This document shows positions 43,734-52,608 of a stretch of DNA of 64,000 nt, piece after piece. Made by a program: the position numbers and the translations under genes. Source of the stretch: Bog-950 sp046329515 (GTDB lineage: Bacteria > Bacteroidota > Bacteroidia > Chitinophagales > LD1); the NCBI GenBank assembly GCA_046329515.1, contig JAXLUM010000001.1, positions 1,798,001-1,862,000 on the forward strand, read 5' to 3'. How positions within the stretch are numbered: position 1 is the stretch's first letter; each line of letters begins with the position of its first letter. The notes under the pieces were generated by a model, which had not been told where the DNA came from, ran no database searches, and saw only the letters and a list, made by a program, of their open reading frames with translations.

Positions 43734-44150
43734 CTACTGTACCGTAAGGGTAAAGCTTACTGTATTGGTAAGGCCATCGCGGTTAGAAACCGTAAAGCTG
43801 TATTTTTCAGTATGGCCGGCTGCACCTGCAATCAGGTTAAAGTCGCCTGAATAAATATCTTCCTGTGCAGATGGTATAGTAATGTTCTGTACAGTGGTGC
43901 TGGCGCCATTATCTACGCTTTTTGAAATGTTCAATGTTTTCAGAATGTCTTCGCCTTCTGTTTTGTTGGCATTAATACCCACAACAACGGTATCGCCGCT
44001 GTTAACGGTTTTATCAGCTGAGGTATAACCTGCACCTGTTTTAAAAGAAATAGCAGGTAACTTGCCTTCGTCTTTTTCGCAAGAAGAAAAGTTAACAAGC
44101 GCTGCAAACAACACGGCTACTGCCGCAAGAGAAAAAAGAGACTTTTTCAT
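43734..44150 (-). CDS. Small lipoprotein cotranscribed with TonB receptor B
   Basis: The 138-residue product has a signal with a lipobox (VNFSSC). A beta-rich domain follows (VNSGDTVVVGINANKTEG, ISKSVDNGASTTVQNI, YSFTVSNRDGLTNTVSFTL). No named family is recognised, though the pattern is like Ig-fold lipoproteins that sit beside Bacteroidota receptors. Its start is 1 bp after the receptor stop, indicating tight coupling. It probably binds the receptor or its ligand at the surface (inference). Confidence 0.7.
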   Translation of the reverse strand: MKKSLFSLAAVAVLFAALVNFSSCEKDEGKLPAISFKTGAGYTSADKTVNSGDTVVVGINANKTEGEDILKTLNISKSVDNGASTTVQNITIPSAQEDIYSGDFNLIAGAAGHTEKYSFTVSNRDGLTNTVSFTLTVQ

Positions 44151-44151
44151 T

Positions 44152-46200
44152 TTACTGTTTTGTTTTGGTTTTTAAATAATTAATGGTTATTGGTAATGAG
44201 ATATTAACTGTTATGTTTCGCCCTATATTGTTAATCCCGAACTCCTTAAGGCGCGAAAGGTGGTCGTAGTAAACCGCGTTAAGCAGGTTATTGCCTACCA
44301 CACTTACCATTAGCTTTAACCGCTTCATAACAAAGGTTGACCCTATGGAAGCATTCATCAGGTAATAACGCGGGGTGGCAATTTCTTCAGGAGCGGTACG
44401 GTTTTGTGCAAATACATAATCAAAACCGGTGCGCACAAAAAAGCCCTGCACCACATTGCTTATGCTCCGTTGGTAGGCTATACCCGGTGATAATTTTGGA
44501 GCAGGTGTAAACGGAATGTATTCTCCATTTTTGCCTTTGGTATAAATGTATGAGCCCGCAAGTTTAAAGGCCAAACCTTTAACCGGGCCTTGTGGTGTGA
44601 ATTCAACTTCTCCGTCTGCACCGGTATAAATGGCATTCTGCTGCTTGTAGCGGTAAATTCTAAACCCAAGGTAATCTTCTGCAGTTGGGGTTATGTAAAT
44701 AAAGTTATCAAACATGCTTACGTAACCGCTTAGTGCATAACTAAACCAGGGAGTTGAATGATTGATACTTAAATCAATATTCAGGTTCTGCTCATTTTTC
44801 AGATGCATATCCCCTATCTCGTAGCGGAAAGTTCCTTCTCTTAAACCATTAGATGAAAGTTCAGCAAGGTTAGGGGCTCGAAGGCCGGTAGCTACATTTA
44901 CTTTAATATTTAGCCCTTCCAATGGATTTACAGCAACGCCCGTTAGTGCATTAAAGGATGTTCTGAAACGTGAAAACGGAGTAATGTTATTACCCTTATC
45001 CGGTGAGTTAACTAAAGGAGTTAAAAGCGTTTTTATCCAACGGTTGTTAATGCCGGCACCGGTTTCAACCACAACTTTACCTGAGTTATACTTTACGAAA
45101 CCACCAAGGCTGCCTTCCAGCATATGCGCATCAGGCACAATTTTACGCCCACCAAAGTTGGTGTTGTTTTCATAGCTGGTGTTTTGACTAAGTATAACTT
45201 CAAGGTTATTGCTCACAGGCTTAATCCATTCTAAATGGTAAAGCACCGTGCTTAAAAGCATATTCAGCGATATCTTCCCTCCTCCCTCATTTTCCATTCT
45301 TGAATTGGATTGAAACCCTGCATCAAGTTTCAGCAAAGAGTTCTTCAGGTTTACCTTGTTACGGCTGCTTACTACGTTAAGCGTTACAATATGGAAAGGC
45401 CCATTTAATTTACGGGTGTAACGCGCATCGGGCTTCATAAAGTCCAGAATGTCGTTCATAATAAACCCGAAATCGTTGCGGGAAAAATGGTAGTTATTTT
45501 CACTTATCCATTTCCCTTTCTGTATCCCGAAAGTACCTTTAAAATAAACACCATCACTACGCGAGTTTAGCGCCCTTACATTGGCCCCATCGCTGTAATC
45601 AGCATGGCTTTCGCCACCAAGGCGCACGCGCCACCACTTGTTATTGCGGTAACCTTTAATACCAAAATCGTTTGAAGTGCCCAAAGTGTTGGAGTGAAAG
45701 CGTGTGTTGAACTCAAGCATTAACTTTCCTTCTTCAGCGCGCTGTTCTTCTATAACATTTATAAGGCCGCCAACAGCATCGGTTCCATATAAAACGGCCA
45801 TTGGCCCCTTAATAAGTTCTACCCTGTCTATACCAATATCGCTTAGGCCCATGCCATGCTCATCCTGCCATTGCTGGTTATCAAACCGCAAACCTGATAG
45901 CAAAACCAGAATACGGTTGCCATACATACCGCGGATTACGGGCTTAGATATTGCCAGGCCGGTAGATAGCTGGCTTACACCCGGTATCTTGCTAAGGCCT
46001 TCACTGATATTAAAAGCGCCTTTTTCGCGCATTTCAGTTGTGGTAAGCGGTTGTATGTTAACCACCGTTTCCTTCAAACGGCTTTCCTTAAGGCCCGTAA
46101 CTACCACTTCCTTAAACTCTCCTTCAAGAGTATCGGTTTGTGCTGCAGCGCAGGACCATATAATGACCGAAAAAATTAAAAACAGGATTTTCTTATCCAT
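44152..46200 (-). CDS. TonB-dependent receptor B
   Basis: The 682-residue protein has a signal peptide (MDKKILFLIFSVIIWSCAAAQ). A TonB-box-like region (FKEVVVTGLK) precedes a plug domain (about 45-160; LSKIPGVSQ, RGMYGNRILVLLSGLRFDN, DRVELIKGPMAVLYGTDAVGG), then a 22-strand-type barrel to the C-terminus. The plug contains WQDEHGMGL, a His-containing loop seen in some metal or metallophore receptors; the ligand is not certain. ATG 46200 starts at the signal. It follows the 172-residue partner gene by 71 bp and is followed by a lipoprotein 1 bp later. Confidence 0.88.
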   Translation of the reverse strand: MDKKILFLIFSVIIWSCAAAQTDTLEGEFKEVVVTGLKESRLKETVVNIQPLTTTEMREKGAFNISEGLSKIPGVSQLSTGLAISKPVIRGMYGNRILVLLSGLRFDNQQWQDEHGMGLSDIGIDRVELIKGPMAVLYGTDAVGGLINVIEEQRAEEGKLMLEFNTRFHSNTLGTSNDFGIKGYRNNKWWRVRLGGESHADYSDGANVRALNSRSDGVYFKGTFGIQKGKWISENNYHFSRNDFGFIMNDILDFMKPDARYTRKLNGPFHIVTLNVVSSRNKVNLKNSLLKLDAGFQSNSRMENEGGGKISLNMLLSTVLYHLEWIKPVSNNLEVILSQNTSYENNTNFGGRKIVPDAHMLEGSLGGFVKYNSGKVVVETGAGINNRWIKTLLTPLVNSPDKGNNITPFSRFRTSFNALTGVAVNPLEGLNIKVNVATGLRAPNLAELSSNGLREGTFRYEIGDMHLKNEQNLNIDLSINHSTPWFSYALSGYVSMFDNFIYITPTAEDYLGFRIYRYKQQNAIYTGADGEVEFTPQGPVKGLAFKLAGSYIYTKGKNGEYIPFTPAPKLSPGIAYQRSISNVVQGFFVRTGFDYVFAQNRTAPEEIATPRYYLMNASIGSTFVMKRLKLMVSVVGNNLLNAVYYDHLSRLKEFGINNIGRNITVNISLPITINYLKTKTKQ

Positions 46201-46271
46201 ACAGGAAATTATGGGCAGGCTTGTGCATGCACCACTATACAATTAAAAAAGGGAGAATAGAGAGAAAGCTC
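46201..46271 (-). other. Spacer of module B with sequence shared with module A
   Basis: The 71-bp spacer between partner B and receptor B carries ATAGTG and TGCATG on the minus strand, as does the corresponding spacer of module A (49123-49203). The match is short and its role is unknown. Confidence 0.3.
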
Positions 46272-46790
46272 TTAAGCTAAATCAGGAGGAGGAGTAGATT
46301 TAGAAACGCAGCTTTGAGTTATTAAAAATTGATATGAATGAGAACACTCAACTTTAACCTCTGAAAAAGATGGAATACTTATTTGCGTAATGGTTATATC
46401 GGCAACAAAGCCGTTAAGGCTGTAGTTGTGGCAGGATTTATTGCTACCGCTTTCACGTTCCAGCCAGGTCAAAAACCTGCTAACCAGGCCTGTTTCGGCC
46501 TTATCAGCATAAGCATATACTGTAACAACGTTACCATCACGCTCAATAACTTTTATATCGTATAAATCACCGTTAATACGCAGTTCACGGTCATCGCCTT
46601 CAGGCCTGTCCAAGGCAGCAAATTCCCCGGCTGTAAAATGGAAAACATCTGTATTTTCTAAAGCTAATGCAGCAACAATACCGGCCGATTCATTTCTGAT
46701 ACCTTGTTGTGTGGCATAAAATATAAGCTGGTAACCCAGCAAATAAGTTAACACCGGCAGTAAGAATAATAAATACAGAAACCTGCGCAT
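46272..46790 (-). CDS. 172-residue membrane-anchored partner of TonB receptor B
   Basis: The 172-residue product has one N-terminal membrane helix (MRRFLYLLFLLPVLTYLLGY) followed by an IFYATQQG junction. A periplasmic domain follows with FHFTAGEFAAL and the motif RINGDLYDIKVIERDGN, and a Cys-containing tail ends TPPPDLA. It is a paralogue of the gene at 49204, which is also 172 residues with the same order of motifs. ATG 46790 is chosen to match that paralogue. A TATTTTCG element (46798-46805) sits 7 nt upstream and a hairpin (46795-46816) overlaps it. Function unknown; the linkage suggests receptor support. Confidence 0.75.
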   Translation of the reverse strand: MRRFLYLLFLLPVLTYLLGYQLIFYATQQGIRNESAGIVAALALENTDVFHFTAGEFAALDRPEGDDRELRINGDLYDIKVIERDGNVVTVYAYADKAETGLVSRFLTWLERESGSNKSCHNYSLNGFVADITITQISIPSFSEVKVECSHSYQFLITQSCVSKSTPPPDLA

Positions 46791-46830
46791 GAAGCCCCGA
46801 AAATAGGAAATCGGGGTAAATACTAAAAGC

Positions 46831-46870
46831 AATAAAAACCCGGCTATGCCCCTTACGTGCATAGCCGGGT
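46831..46870 (-). terminator. Terminator of module A
   Basis: 12-bp perfect arms, ACCCGGCTATGC (46838-46849) and GCATAGCCGGGT (46859-46870), are followed on the minus strand by TTTTTATT. It lies 8 bp after the receptor A stop, so modules A and B are separate transcripts. Confidence 0.9.
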
Positions 46871-46878
46871 AGAATTAT

Positions 46879-49122
46879 TTAGAAGTTGCCCCTAAGTGTT
46901 ACAAAGAAAGTACGGCCCATGCCGCTTATTCCCGAGCCAAATACGCGGTAATTTGTGTCCAACAGGTTATCTACGCCAACCTCAACACCAAAACTCTTTG
47001 TTACCTTGTAGTTAGCGCGAATGTTAAAGGTCATCCAGGCCGGCATACCGTAAGGTGTAGCGTATTGTATGTTATCTTCTCCCCCACCATATTGCTCTAC
47101 ACGCTTTTTACCGTTGTAAAGCACAAACAGGTTAGCGCCAAAGTTCTTATAGCTGAACTCAACCCCTGCTTTACCAAAAATCGGCGGAATATGATCCAGC
47201 GGGTCCAGGTCCTTAATTACGGATGTAGTAGAATCAGCATTTACGATAGTGGTATCGCCTATTACGCGACCATGGGTAAAGTTAAAGGTGCCATACACTC
47301 TGAACCAGTTCGTAATGTGTGCATCCAATTGCACACCTGCACCCGCTATAAACGCTTTGCCTTTATTCTGACTGGCCAAAACCTGGCTCAACACACCATC
47401 ATAAACGATGGAATCCTGACCTTCGTACTGGAACTTATCAGTTACAATTGCATTTTTAAAATAGGTGTAAAAACCGGTAGCGCTTATAGTAACGCGCTTA
47501 GCAAAGGTTTGGCTTAATGTCAACTCTCCGTTAAACGTGTATTCCGGCTTAAGCTTAGTATTAGGCACAATTACACTGCCTGCAGCTGATTCAAATATCT
47601 TTACAAGGTCATCTACATTAGGGGCGCGGAAACCGGTGGAGCCATTAAGGGCCGCACGAAATCCATAACGGGTATTAAAAACAACACCAATATTTCCGCT
47701 TAAAGCATGATGTGTTTGCTTTACATTACCTAAAGTTAAGCGGTAAGTAAGGTTACTATCAACCTGGCTGCTTAGGCCAACATAATTATAGCGGAAGCCC
47801 TCGCTGATAATAATGGTGTTGTTCCAATTGTAAGAATGCGTAGCAAACACACCAATACTGTTCATGCTGTTTTTGCCATCAGGGTAACGTGTGGTAGCTG
47901 CTTTGGCAGTATCAACAATAACATCGCGTTGTTCTGCGGTAGATTTAAGCATATTAAACTGTCCGTCTATACCGGCTGTTATATTGTTATTGCCTATGGT
48001 TTTACGTAAGTGAACGAAGAAGGCAGGCACATGCACTTTTTCAACCCTATCTGTTCTGAAACGCTTGTTTACATCGCGGTTATGGCGGCTTTCAATTACA
48101 TACTGGTAATTGAGGTTAGCCTTAATTTCATCAATTGCGCCACCCTGGTTCAGGTATCGAAACTCGTAAGAGGCCAACACACGTGTTTGTGGCCCGTAAT
48201 ACCATTCTGCTGTTTTAAGCTTTCCTCCACTAAGGTCTGTTAACCGATCATAACGGGGAACATTGGTGCTATTGCTGAACTGAACGTTGATCAGGTGACT
48301 TATATTATCATTTTGCTGAACCAGAAACTTCTGCATAATGTCATATTGCTTATAGCCGCTACCGCGCTGAATACTGGGGTCAGCGTTGGCCACAATAGAA
48401 TCTACGTCTCCAAACCGGCGCACATAAAAATTCCGGTTCCATATAAAATCAGTTCCGGGCATATCGTTTAAAAAATTGCGCTTTCTGCCTTGCTTTAAAT
48501 CACCAAAGTTGCTGAAGGTTACAGATGTTAGTGAAGCGAACTTGTGGGTGGCTATATTAAAATCGAGATGCGGGGTAATTTCGGTATTAGCGTAGTTATA
48601 CCTCATAAAGGTATTGCCATGAACTTCTACCTTTTTATCGCCGGTTGCCAATTGGGGCTTGCGCGTTATAAAATGCATAACACCACCTAATGCATCGCTG
48701 CCAAACATAGAGGATGATGGCCCGAAAAGAAGCTCCACCCGGTCCATAACCCCACCATCAAGTGTTATAACATTTTGTAAATGACCTGCACGGTAAATAA
48801 TGTTATTCATGCGTATACCATCAACCACCAATAAAACACGGCTGGCTTCAAAACCACGCATTACCGGACTGCTACCGCCTTGCTGGCTTTTTTGCACGTT
48901 AACGTATCCGCTTTGCATTAACAAATCTCCTGTGGTAGGGGCGTTCATCAATTCAATTCTTTCCTTACCAAGAACTTCAATTTGTTGTGCAACATTAATT
49001 CGGGGTGTTTCAAAGCGATTGGCTGATATTACAACCTCGCTGACATTTACTGTTGTATCAGCATTCTGCGCTACGACACAACCTGATAAAATAATAGCCA
49101 GAAAAAATAAAGTATGTTTCAT
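46879..49122 (-). CDS. TonB-dependent receptor A (heme/hemoglobin-receptor-like)
   Basis: The 747-residue protein has a signal peptide (MKHTLFFLAIILSGCVVAQ) and a TonB-box-like NVSEVVISANRF. The plug domain follows (about 40-150; SPVMRGFEASRVLLVVDGIR, MDRVELLFGPSSSMFGSDALGG), then a large barrel. GSTGFRAPNVDDLVK and the later VPNTKLKPEY resemble the FRAP/NPNL signature of heme and hemoglobin receptors, but not exactly, so heme uptake is a hypothesis. ATG 49122 starts at the signal. It follows partner A by 81 bp and ends at a strong terminator. Confidence 0.88.
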   Translation of the reverse strand: MKHTLFFLAIILSGCVVAQNADTTVNVSEVVISANRFETPRINVAQQIEVLGKERIELMNAPTTGDLLMQSGYVNVQKSQQGGSSPVMRGFEASRVLLVVDGIRMNNIIYRAGHLQNVITLDGGVMDRVELLFGPSSSMFGSDALGGVMHFITRKPQLATGDKKVEVHGNTFMRYNYANTEITPHLDFNIATHKFASLTSVTFSNFGDLKQGRKRNFLNDMPGTDFIWNRNFYVRRFGDVDSIVANADPSIQRGSGYKQYDIMQKFLVQQNDNISHLINVQFSNSTNVPRYDRLTDLSGGKLKTAEWYYGPQTRVLASYEFRYLNQGGAIDEIKANLNYQYVIESRHNRDVNKRFRTDRVEKVHVPAFFVHLRKTIGNNNITAGIDGQFNMLKSTAEQRDVIVDTAKAATTRYPDGKNSMNSIGVFATHSYNWNNTIIISEGFRYNYVGLSSQVDSNLTYRLTLGNVKQTHHALSGNIGVVFNTRYGFRAALNGSTGFRAPNVDDLVKIFESAAGSVIVPNTKLKPEYTFNGELTLSQTFAKRVTISATGFYTYFKNAIVTDKFQYEGQDSIVYDGVLSQVLASQNKGKAFIAGAGVQLDAHITNWFRVYGTFNFTHGRVIGDTTIVNADSTTSVIKDLDPLDHIPPIFGKAGVEFSYKNFGANLFVLYNGKKRVEQYGGGEDNIQYATPYGMPAWMTFNIRANYKVTKSFGVEVGVDNLLDTNYRVFGSGISGMGRTFFVTLRGNF

Positions 49123-49203
49123 TTTTTTAAAAATTAGGATTGGGTAATAAAGGCGTACAGCCATGCACTATTCTGTATAGATAGCCGGCTTTAAAGAAAA
49201 ATG
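49123..49203 (-). other. Spacer of module A
   Basis: An 81-bp AT-rich spacer between partner A and receptor A. On the minus strand it contains ATAGTGCATG, shared in part with the module B spacer. No ORF or clear hairpin is seen. Confidence 0.3.
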
Positions 49204-49722
49204 TTAGCCTCTAAAATCAGGTGGGGGACAGAAATGCTGGAGATTTCCGCTCAACAGCGAAGAGTTGTAAGGTTGAATACTGATGACATCGATTGGCTGA
49301 GCAAATACGAAACAAATCTGTTGTATAGTAAACTCAGGCAGGCTGTTATCCTCAACGTTACTGCCGGTACTTTTTGAGGAACTATTTTTTTCAAAAAGAG
49401 AGGCAAAAATATTTAGAAGACTCTCTTCCTCCGTATCGTGCAACACATGCGCTATAACAGTGTTTCCATGGCGTTCTATACTCTTTAAGTCGTACAGTTC
49501 ATCACCAACCCTAAACTCATCAAACAAGGTATTGGCCTTCAAAAGCGCATCAAATTCTGCGACAGAAAAATGTAGCTCTTCTAATTTTTCAGTGTCAGAA
49601 GACTGTAAAATGCGTTGCACATCAGACTTTAACTTTAGCTGCGTGCCATAAAAGAAAAAGTGAACACCTGTGGTGTGCAATAGAATTACAGCAAGAAACA
49701 GAAACGGGACAATTTTCCGCAC
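49204..49722 (-). CDS. 172-residue membrane-anchored partner of TonB receptor A
   Basis: The 172-residue product has one N-terminal helix (MRKIVPFLFLAVILLHTTGVHFFFYGTQ). The domain LHFSVAEFDAL ... FRVGDELYDLKSIERHGNTV follows, with an acidic then Ser-rich region and a tail QHFCPPPDFRG. It aligns along its length with the paralogue at 46272. The start is GTG 49722. A TACTTTCG element (49727-49734, minus strand) ends 4 nt before it, so a leaderless transcript is likely. It leads the receptor A transcript; function unknown. Confidence 0.75.
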   Translation of the reverse strand: MRKIVPFLFLAVILLHTTGVHFFFYGTQLKLKSDVQRILQSSDTEKLEELHFSVAEFDALLKANTLFDEFRVGDELYDLKSIERHGNTVIAHVLHDTEEESLLNIFASLFEKNSSSKSTGSNVEDNSLPEFTIQQICFVFAQPIDVISIQPYNSSLLSGNLQHFCPPPDFRG

Positions 49723-49765
49723 AGGGCGAAAGTAGAAAATGGCTACATATATGCTAATGAAATAT

Positions 49766-51076
49766 CTATACTATTTCACCATATAGGTCGAACTCCTCTG
49801 CACGGGTAATCTTAACATTGGCAAAATCACCAACGCGCACGTACTGGCTTTTGGCATCTACCAATACTTCGTTATCCACTTCGGGAGAGTCATATTCTGT
49901 TCTGCCAATAAAGTGGCCGCCTTCCTTTCTATCGAATAAAACTTTAAAAGTCTTGCCTACTTTCTTTTCATTCAATTCGCGGGAGATATCCTCCTGTATG
50001 CTCATCAATTCTGCAGCACGCTCGCCTTTTACTTCAGCGCTTATATTATCTTCAGCACTATGCGCCCTGGTGCTTTCCTCATGGCTGTAGGTAAACACTC
50101 CTAAACGTTCAAAACGCATGTCGCTAATGAACGATTTAAGGTCTTCAAAATTCTGCTCGCTTTCATTAGGGTAGCCAACCAGCATGGTTGTGCGGATGGC
50201 AATATCAGGAATGCACTTGCGAATTTTCTCTATCAACTCCCGCGTTTGTGCATTAGTAATATTGCGGCGCATGGCAGTTAAAATTTCGTCACTGGCATGC
50301 TGCAAAGGCATATCAAGGTAATTACACACCTTTTCGTTATCGGCAATGGCATCAATAATTTCCATAGGAAACTGTGCCGGGTAGGCATAGTGCAGGCGTA
50401 TCCACTCTATACCTTCTACTTTTGACAGTTCTGCCAACAGCTCAGGTAAACGGCGCTTTTTATAAATATCCAAACCATAAAAGGTTAACTCCTGCGCAAT
50501 AAGCATTAACTCCTTTACACCTTTAGCCGCCAACTTCTTTGCTTCATCCACCAACTCCTCAATTGGGCGCGATATGTGTTTACCACGCATTAAGGGAATG
50601 GCACAAAACGAACAGGTGCGATTGCAACCTTCCGATATCTTCATGTACGCATAGTGCGAAGGCGTGCTCAATAAGCGCTCACCAATCAACTCATGCTTGT
50701 AATCTACTTTTAATGTTTTAAGCAGGCGGGGCAACTCCATGGTGCCGAAGAAGGCATCCACTTCAGGTATTTCCTGTTCCAGGTTATCCTTATAGCGCTG
50801 CGAAAGACAACCGGTAACATACAATTTCTCAATTTTGCCTTTGCTTTTGGCTTCGGCATAATCCATTATGGTGTTTATGCTCTCTTCCTTAGCGCGGTCA
50901 ATAAATCCGCAGGTATTTACAATTACAATGTTGCGCTCTTTACTCCATTTATCATGTTTAACATCATAACCGCCATGCTGTAGTTGATTCATCATTACCT
51001 CGCTATCCACTAAATTTTTGGAACAGCCAAGTGTAATTACACTAACCTTATCTTTCTTTAATCGCTTCGTCTTCAT
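49766..51076 (-). CDS. rimO: Ribosomal protein S12 methylthiotransferase
   Basis: The 436-residue radical-SAM enzyme adds a methylthio group to the conserved Asp of ribosomal protein S12. It has the N-terminal MTTase UPF0004 domain with cysteines in TLGCSKNLVDSE, NTCGFIDRAK and VTGCLSQRY for the first Fe-S cluster. The radical-SAM cluster is CNRTCSFC with AIPLMRGKHISRP. The C-terminal TRAM domain starts around 370. It follows ftsY on the same strand, as in many Bacteroidota. Confidence 0.94.
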   Translation of the reverse strand: MKTKRLKKDKVSVITLGCSKNLVDSEVMMNQLQHGGYDVKHDKWSKERNIVIVNTCGFIDRAKEESINTIMDYAEAKSKGKIEKLYVTGCLSQRYKDNLEQEIPEVDAFFGTMELPRLLKTLKVDYKHELIGERLLSTPSHYAYMKISEGCNRTCSFCAIPLMRGKHISRPIEELVDEAKKLAAKGVKELMLIAQELTFYGLDIYKKRRLPELLAELSKVEGIEWIRLHYAYPAQFPMEIIDAIADNEKVCNYLDMPLQHASDEILTAMRRNITNAQTRELIEKIRKCIPDIAIRTTMLVGYPNESEQNFEDLKSFISDMRFERLGVFTYSHEESTRAHSAEDNISAEVKGERAAELMSIQEDISRELNEKKVGKTFKVLFDRKEGGHFIGRTEYDSPEVDNEVLVDAKSQYVRVGDFANVKITRAEEFDLYGEIV

Positions 51077-51161
51077 TACTTCATTGATTACACAGATTTA
51101 AACACAATTGATTCCACCGATATATCCATCTGTGTCATCACGTAAAAGGAACTATCGCTTA

Positions 51162-52124
51162 TTATGCGCCGGCGCCTTTAAACAAACTCTCTACAAACAA
51201 CTTTTTATTAAACACCTGTAGTTTATCAATCTGCTCTCCTACACCAATGTACTTTACCGGTATATGGAATTGATCGGATATACCAAGGACTACACCACCT
51301 TTTGCCGTGCCGTCTAATTTGGTAATTGCTAACGAGGTTACCTGTGTTGCCGCAGTAAAGTGCCTTGCCTGTTCAATGGCATTTTGCCCGGTTGAGCCAT
51401 CAAGCACTAAGAGAACATCATGTGGTGCATCAGGTATTACCTTTTGCATTACACGGCGTATTTTGCTTAACTCGTTCATAAGGTCTACGCGGTTATGCAA
51501 TCGGCCTGCAGTATCAATTAAAATTACATCAGCACCGGTAGCAACGCCGCGCTCTACAGCCTGGAAAGCTACTGAGGCAGGGTCAGCATTCATTTGGCTT
51601 TTCACTATTTCTACATCAGCACGATTAGCCCAAACTTCAAGTTGATCAATAGCTGCTGCACGGAAAGTATCGCCGGCACCTACTAATACTTTTTTACCAT
51701 TTTGCTTAAACTGATGCGCCAGTTTACCAATAGTGGTAGTTTTACCTGCGCCGTTAACGCCAACCACCATTATTACATAGGGTTTTACGCCTGCAGGTGT
51801 ATCAAAACTCTGTTGATCAACATTTTTGTTTTCTGCCAGTATGCCTTCAATCTCATTACGTATTAAGGCATTAAGCTCTGTGGTTGAAACAAACTTATCG
51901 CGGGCTACGCGCTCTTCAATGCGCTTAATTATTTTAATGGTGGTATTTAAACCTACATCGGCAGAAACAAGGGCTTCCTCAAGGTTATCGAGCACTTCAT
52001 CATCCACCTTGCTTTTGCCGGCAATAGCACGCGAGATTTTAGAGAAGAAACCTTCTTTGGTTTTCTCCAACCCTTTATCAAGGTCTTCCTTCTTCTCTTT
52101 GGTAAAAAAATCAAATAACCCCAT
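51162..52124 (-). CDS. ftsY: Signal recognition particle receptor FtsY
   Basis: The 320-residue GTPase docks SRP-ribosome complexes at the inner membrane. It has an N domain (about 20-95) and a G domain with G1 GVNGAGKTTTIGKLAH, the insert DTFRAAAIDQLEVW, G3 DTAGR and G4 TKLDGTAKGG. The long acidic A domain of E. coli FtsY is missing, as is usual here. It lies after DUF4295 and a terminator. Confidence 0.95.
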   Translation of the reverse strand: MGLFDFFTKEKKEDLDKGLEKTKEGFFSKISRAIAGKSKVDDEVLDNLEEALVSADVGLNTTIKIIKRIEERVARDKFVSTTELNALIRNEIEGILAENKNVDQQSFDTPAGVKPYVIMVVGVNGAGKTTTIGKLAHQFKQNGKKVLVGAGDTFRAAAIDQLEVWANRADVEIVKSQMNADPASVAFQAVERGVATGADVILIDTAGRLHNRVDLMNELSKIRRVMQKVIPDAPHDVLLVLDGSTGQNAIEQARHFTAATQVTSLAITKLDGTAKGGVVLGISDQFHIPVKYIGVGEQIDKLQVFNKKLFVESLFKGAGA

Positions 52125-52163
52125 ACAGTTTTTTTTGAATGCCTTGTTAATGCAAAAGGCTTA

Positions 52164-52200
52164 AAAACAAAAAAGCACCTCTCTTCCCGAAAGATGCTTT
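52164..52200 (-). terminator. Terminator of the rpmB-rpmG-DUF4295 operon
   Basis: AAAGCA (52172-52177) and TGCTTT (52195-52200) with an inner TCTT/AAGA pair form a stem, followed on the minus strand by a T-rich run (complement of 52161-52171). Confidence 0.72.
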
Positions 52201-52223
52201 GTATTAGAATATCTTCAAATAAA

Positions 52224-52391
52224 TTACTCTTTACCGGCCAGAAAATCCTGCACCTTGTCCTTGTGAACGATTTTCTCAAGGAATGAGTAGTTATTGGTTT
52301 TGCCTTTAACAGCCTTTATAACCTTAACGTAGTCTTTTGAACCTACAGCGGTTTGACGGTCAGTTCTCGCGTTCTTCGAAATCTTTGCCAT
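52224..52391 (-). CDS. DUF4295 small basic protein
   Basis: The 55-residue product (MAKISKNARTDRQTAVGSKD at the start, ending FLAGKE) matches the small DUF4295 family that accompanies ribosomal proteins L28 and L33 in Bacteroidota. It is Lys-rich and probably ribosome-associated, but no function is established. The gene is 8 bp after rpmG and is followed by a terminator. Confidence 0.88.
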   Translation of the reverse strand: MAKISKNARTDRQTAVGSKDYVKVIKAVKGKTNNYSFLEKIVHKDKVQDFLAGKE

Positions 52392-52399
52392 GAGTTTCC

Positions 52400-52588
52400 T
52401 TATTTAATTTCTTTGTGAACAGTTACTTTCTTCAAAAACGGATTGTACTTTTTCAGTTCAATACGCTCCGTAGTTACTTTACGGTTTTTATAGGTCATAT
52501 AGCGGCTCATGCCGGGAACGCCCGAAGCTTTTTGCTCGGTGCACTCCAGAATAACCTGTATGCGATTGCCTTTGCTCTTCTTAGCCAT
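52400..52588 (-). CDS. rpmG: 50S ribosomal protein L33
   Basis: The 62-residue protein is the cysteine-poor form of bL33, with only one Cys (VILECTEQ) and no zinc ribbon, and the family blocks MSRYMTYKNRKVTTERIELK and KKYNPFLKKVTVHKE. It sits in the rpmB-rpmG-DUF4295 operon, 20 bp after rpmB. Confidence 0.95.
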   Translation of the reverse strand: MAKKSKGNRIQVILECTEQKASGVPGMSRYMTYKNRKVTTERIELKKYNPFLKKVTVHKEIK

Positions 52589-52608
52589 AACGCCTTTCTT
52601 TTCTTAGA

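Noticed and set aside
47065..47517. 150-residue open frame opposite TonB receptor A
   Set aside because: It is an antisense shadow of the receptor barrel, with no signal, domain or start context.
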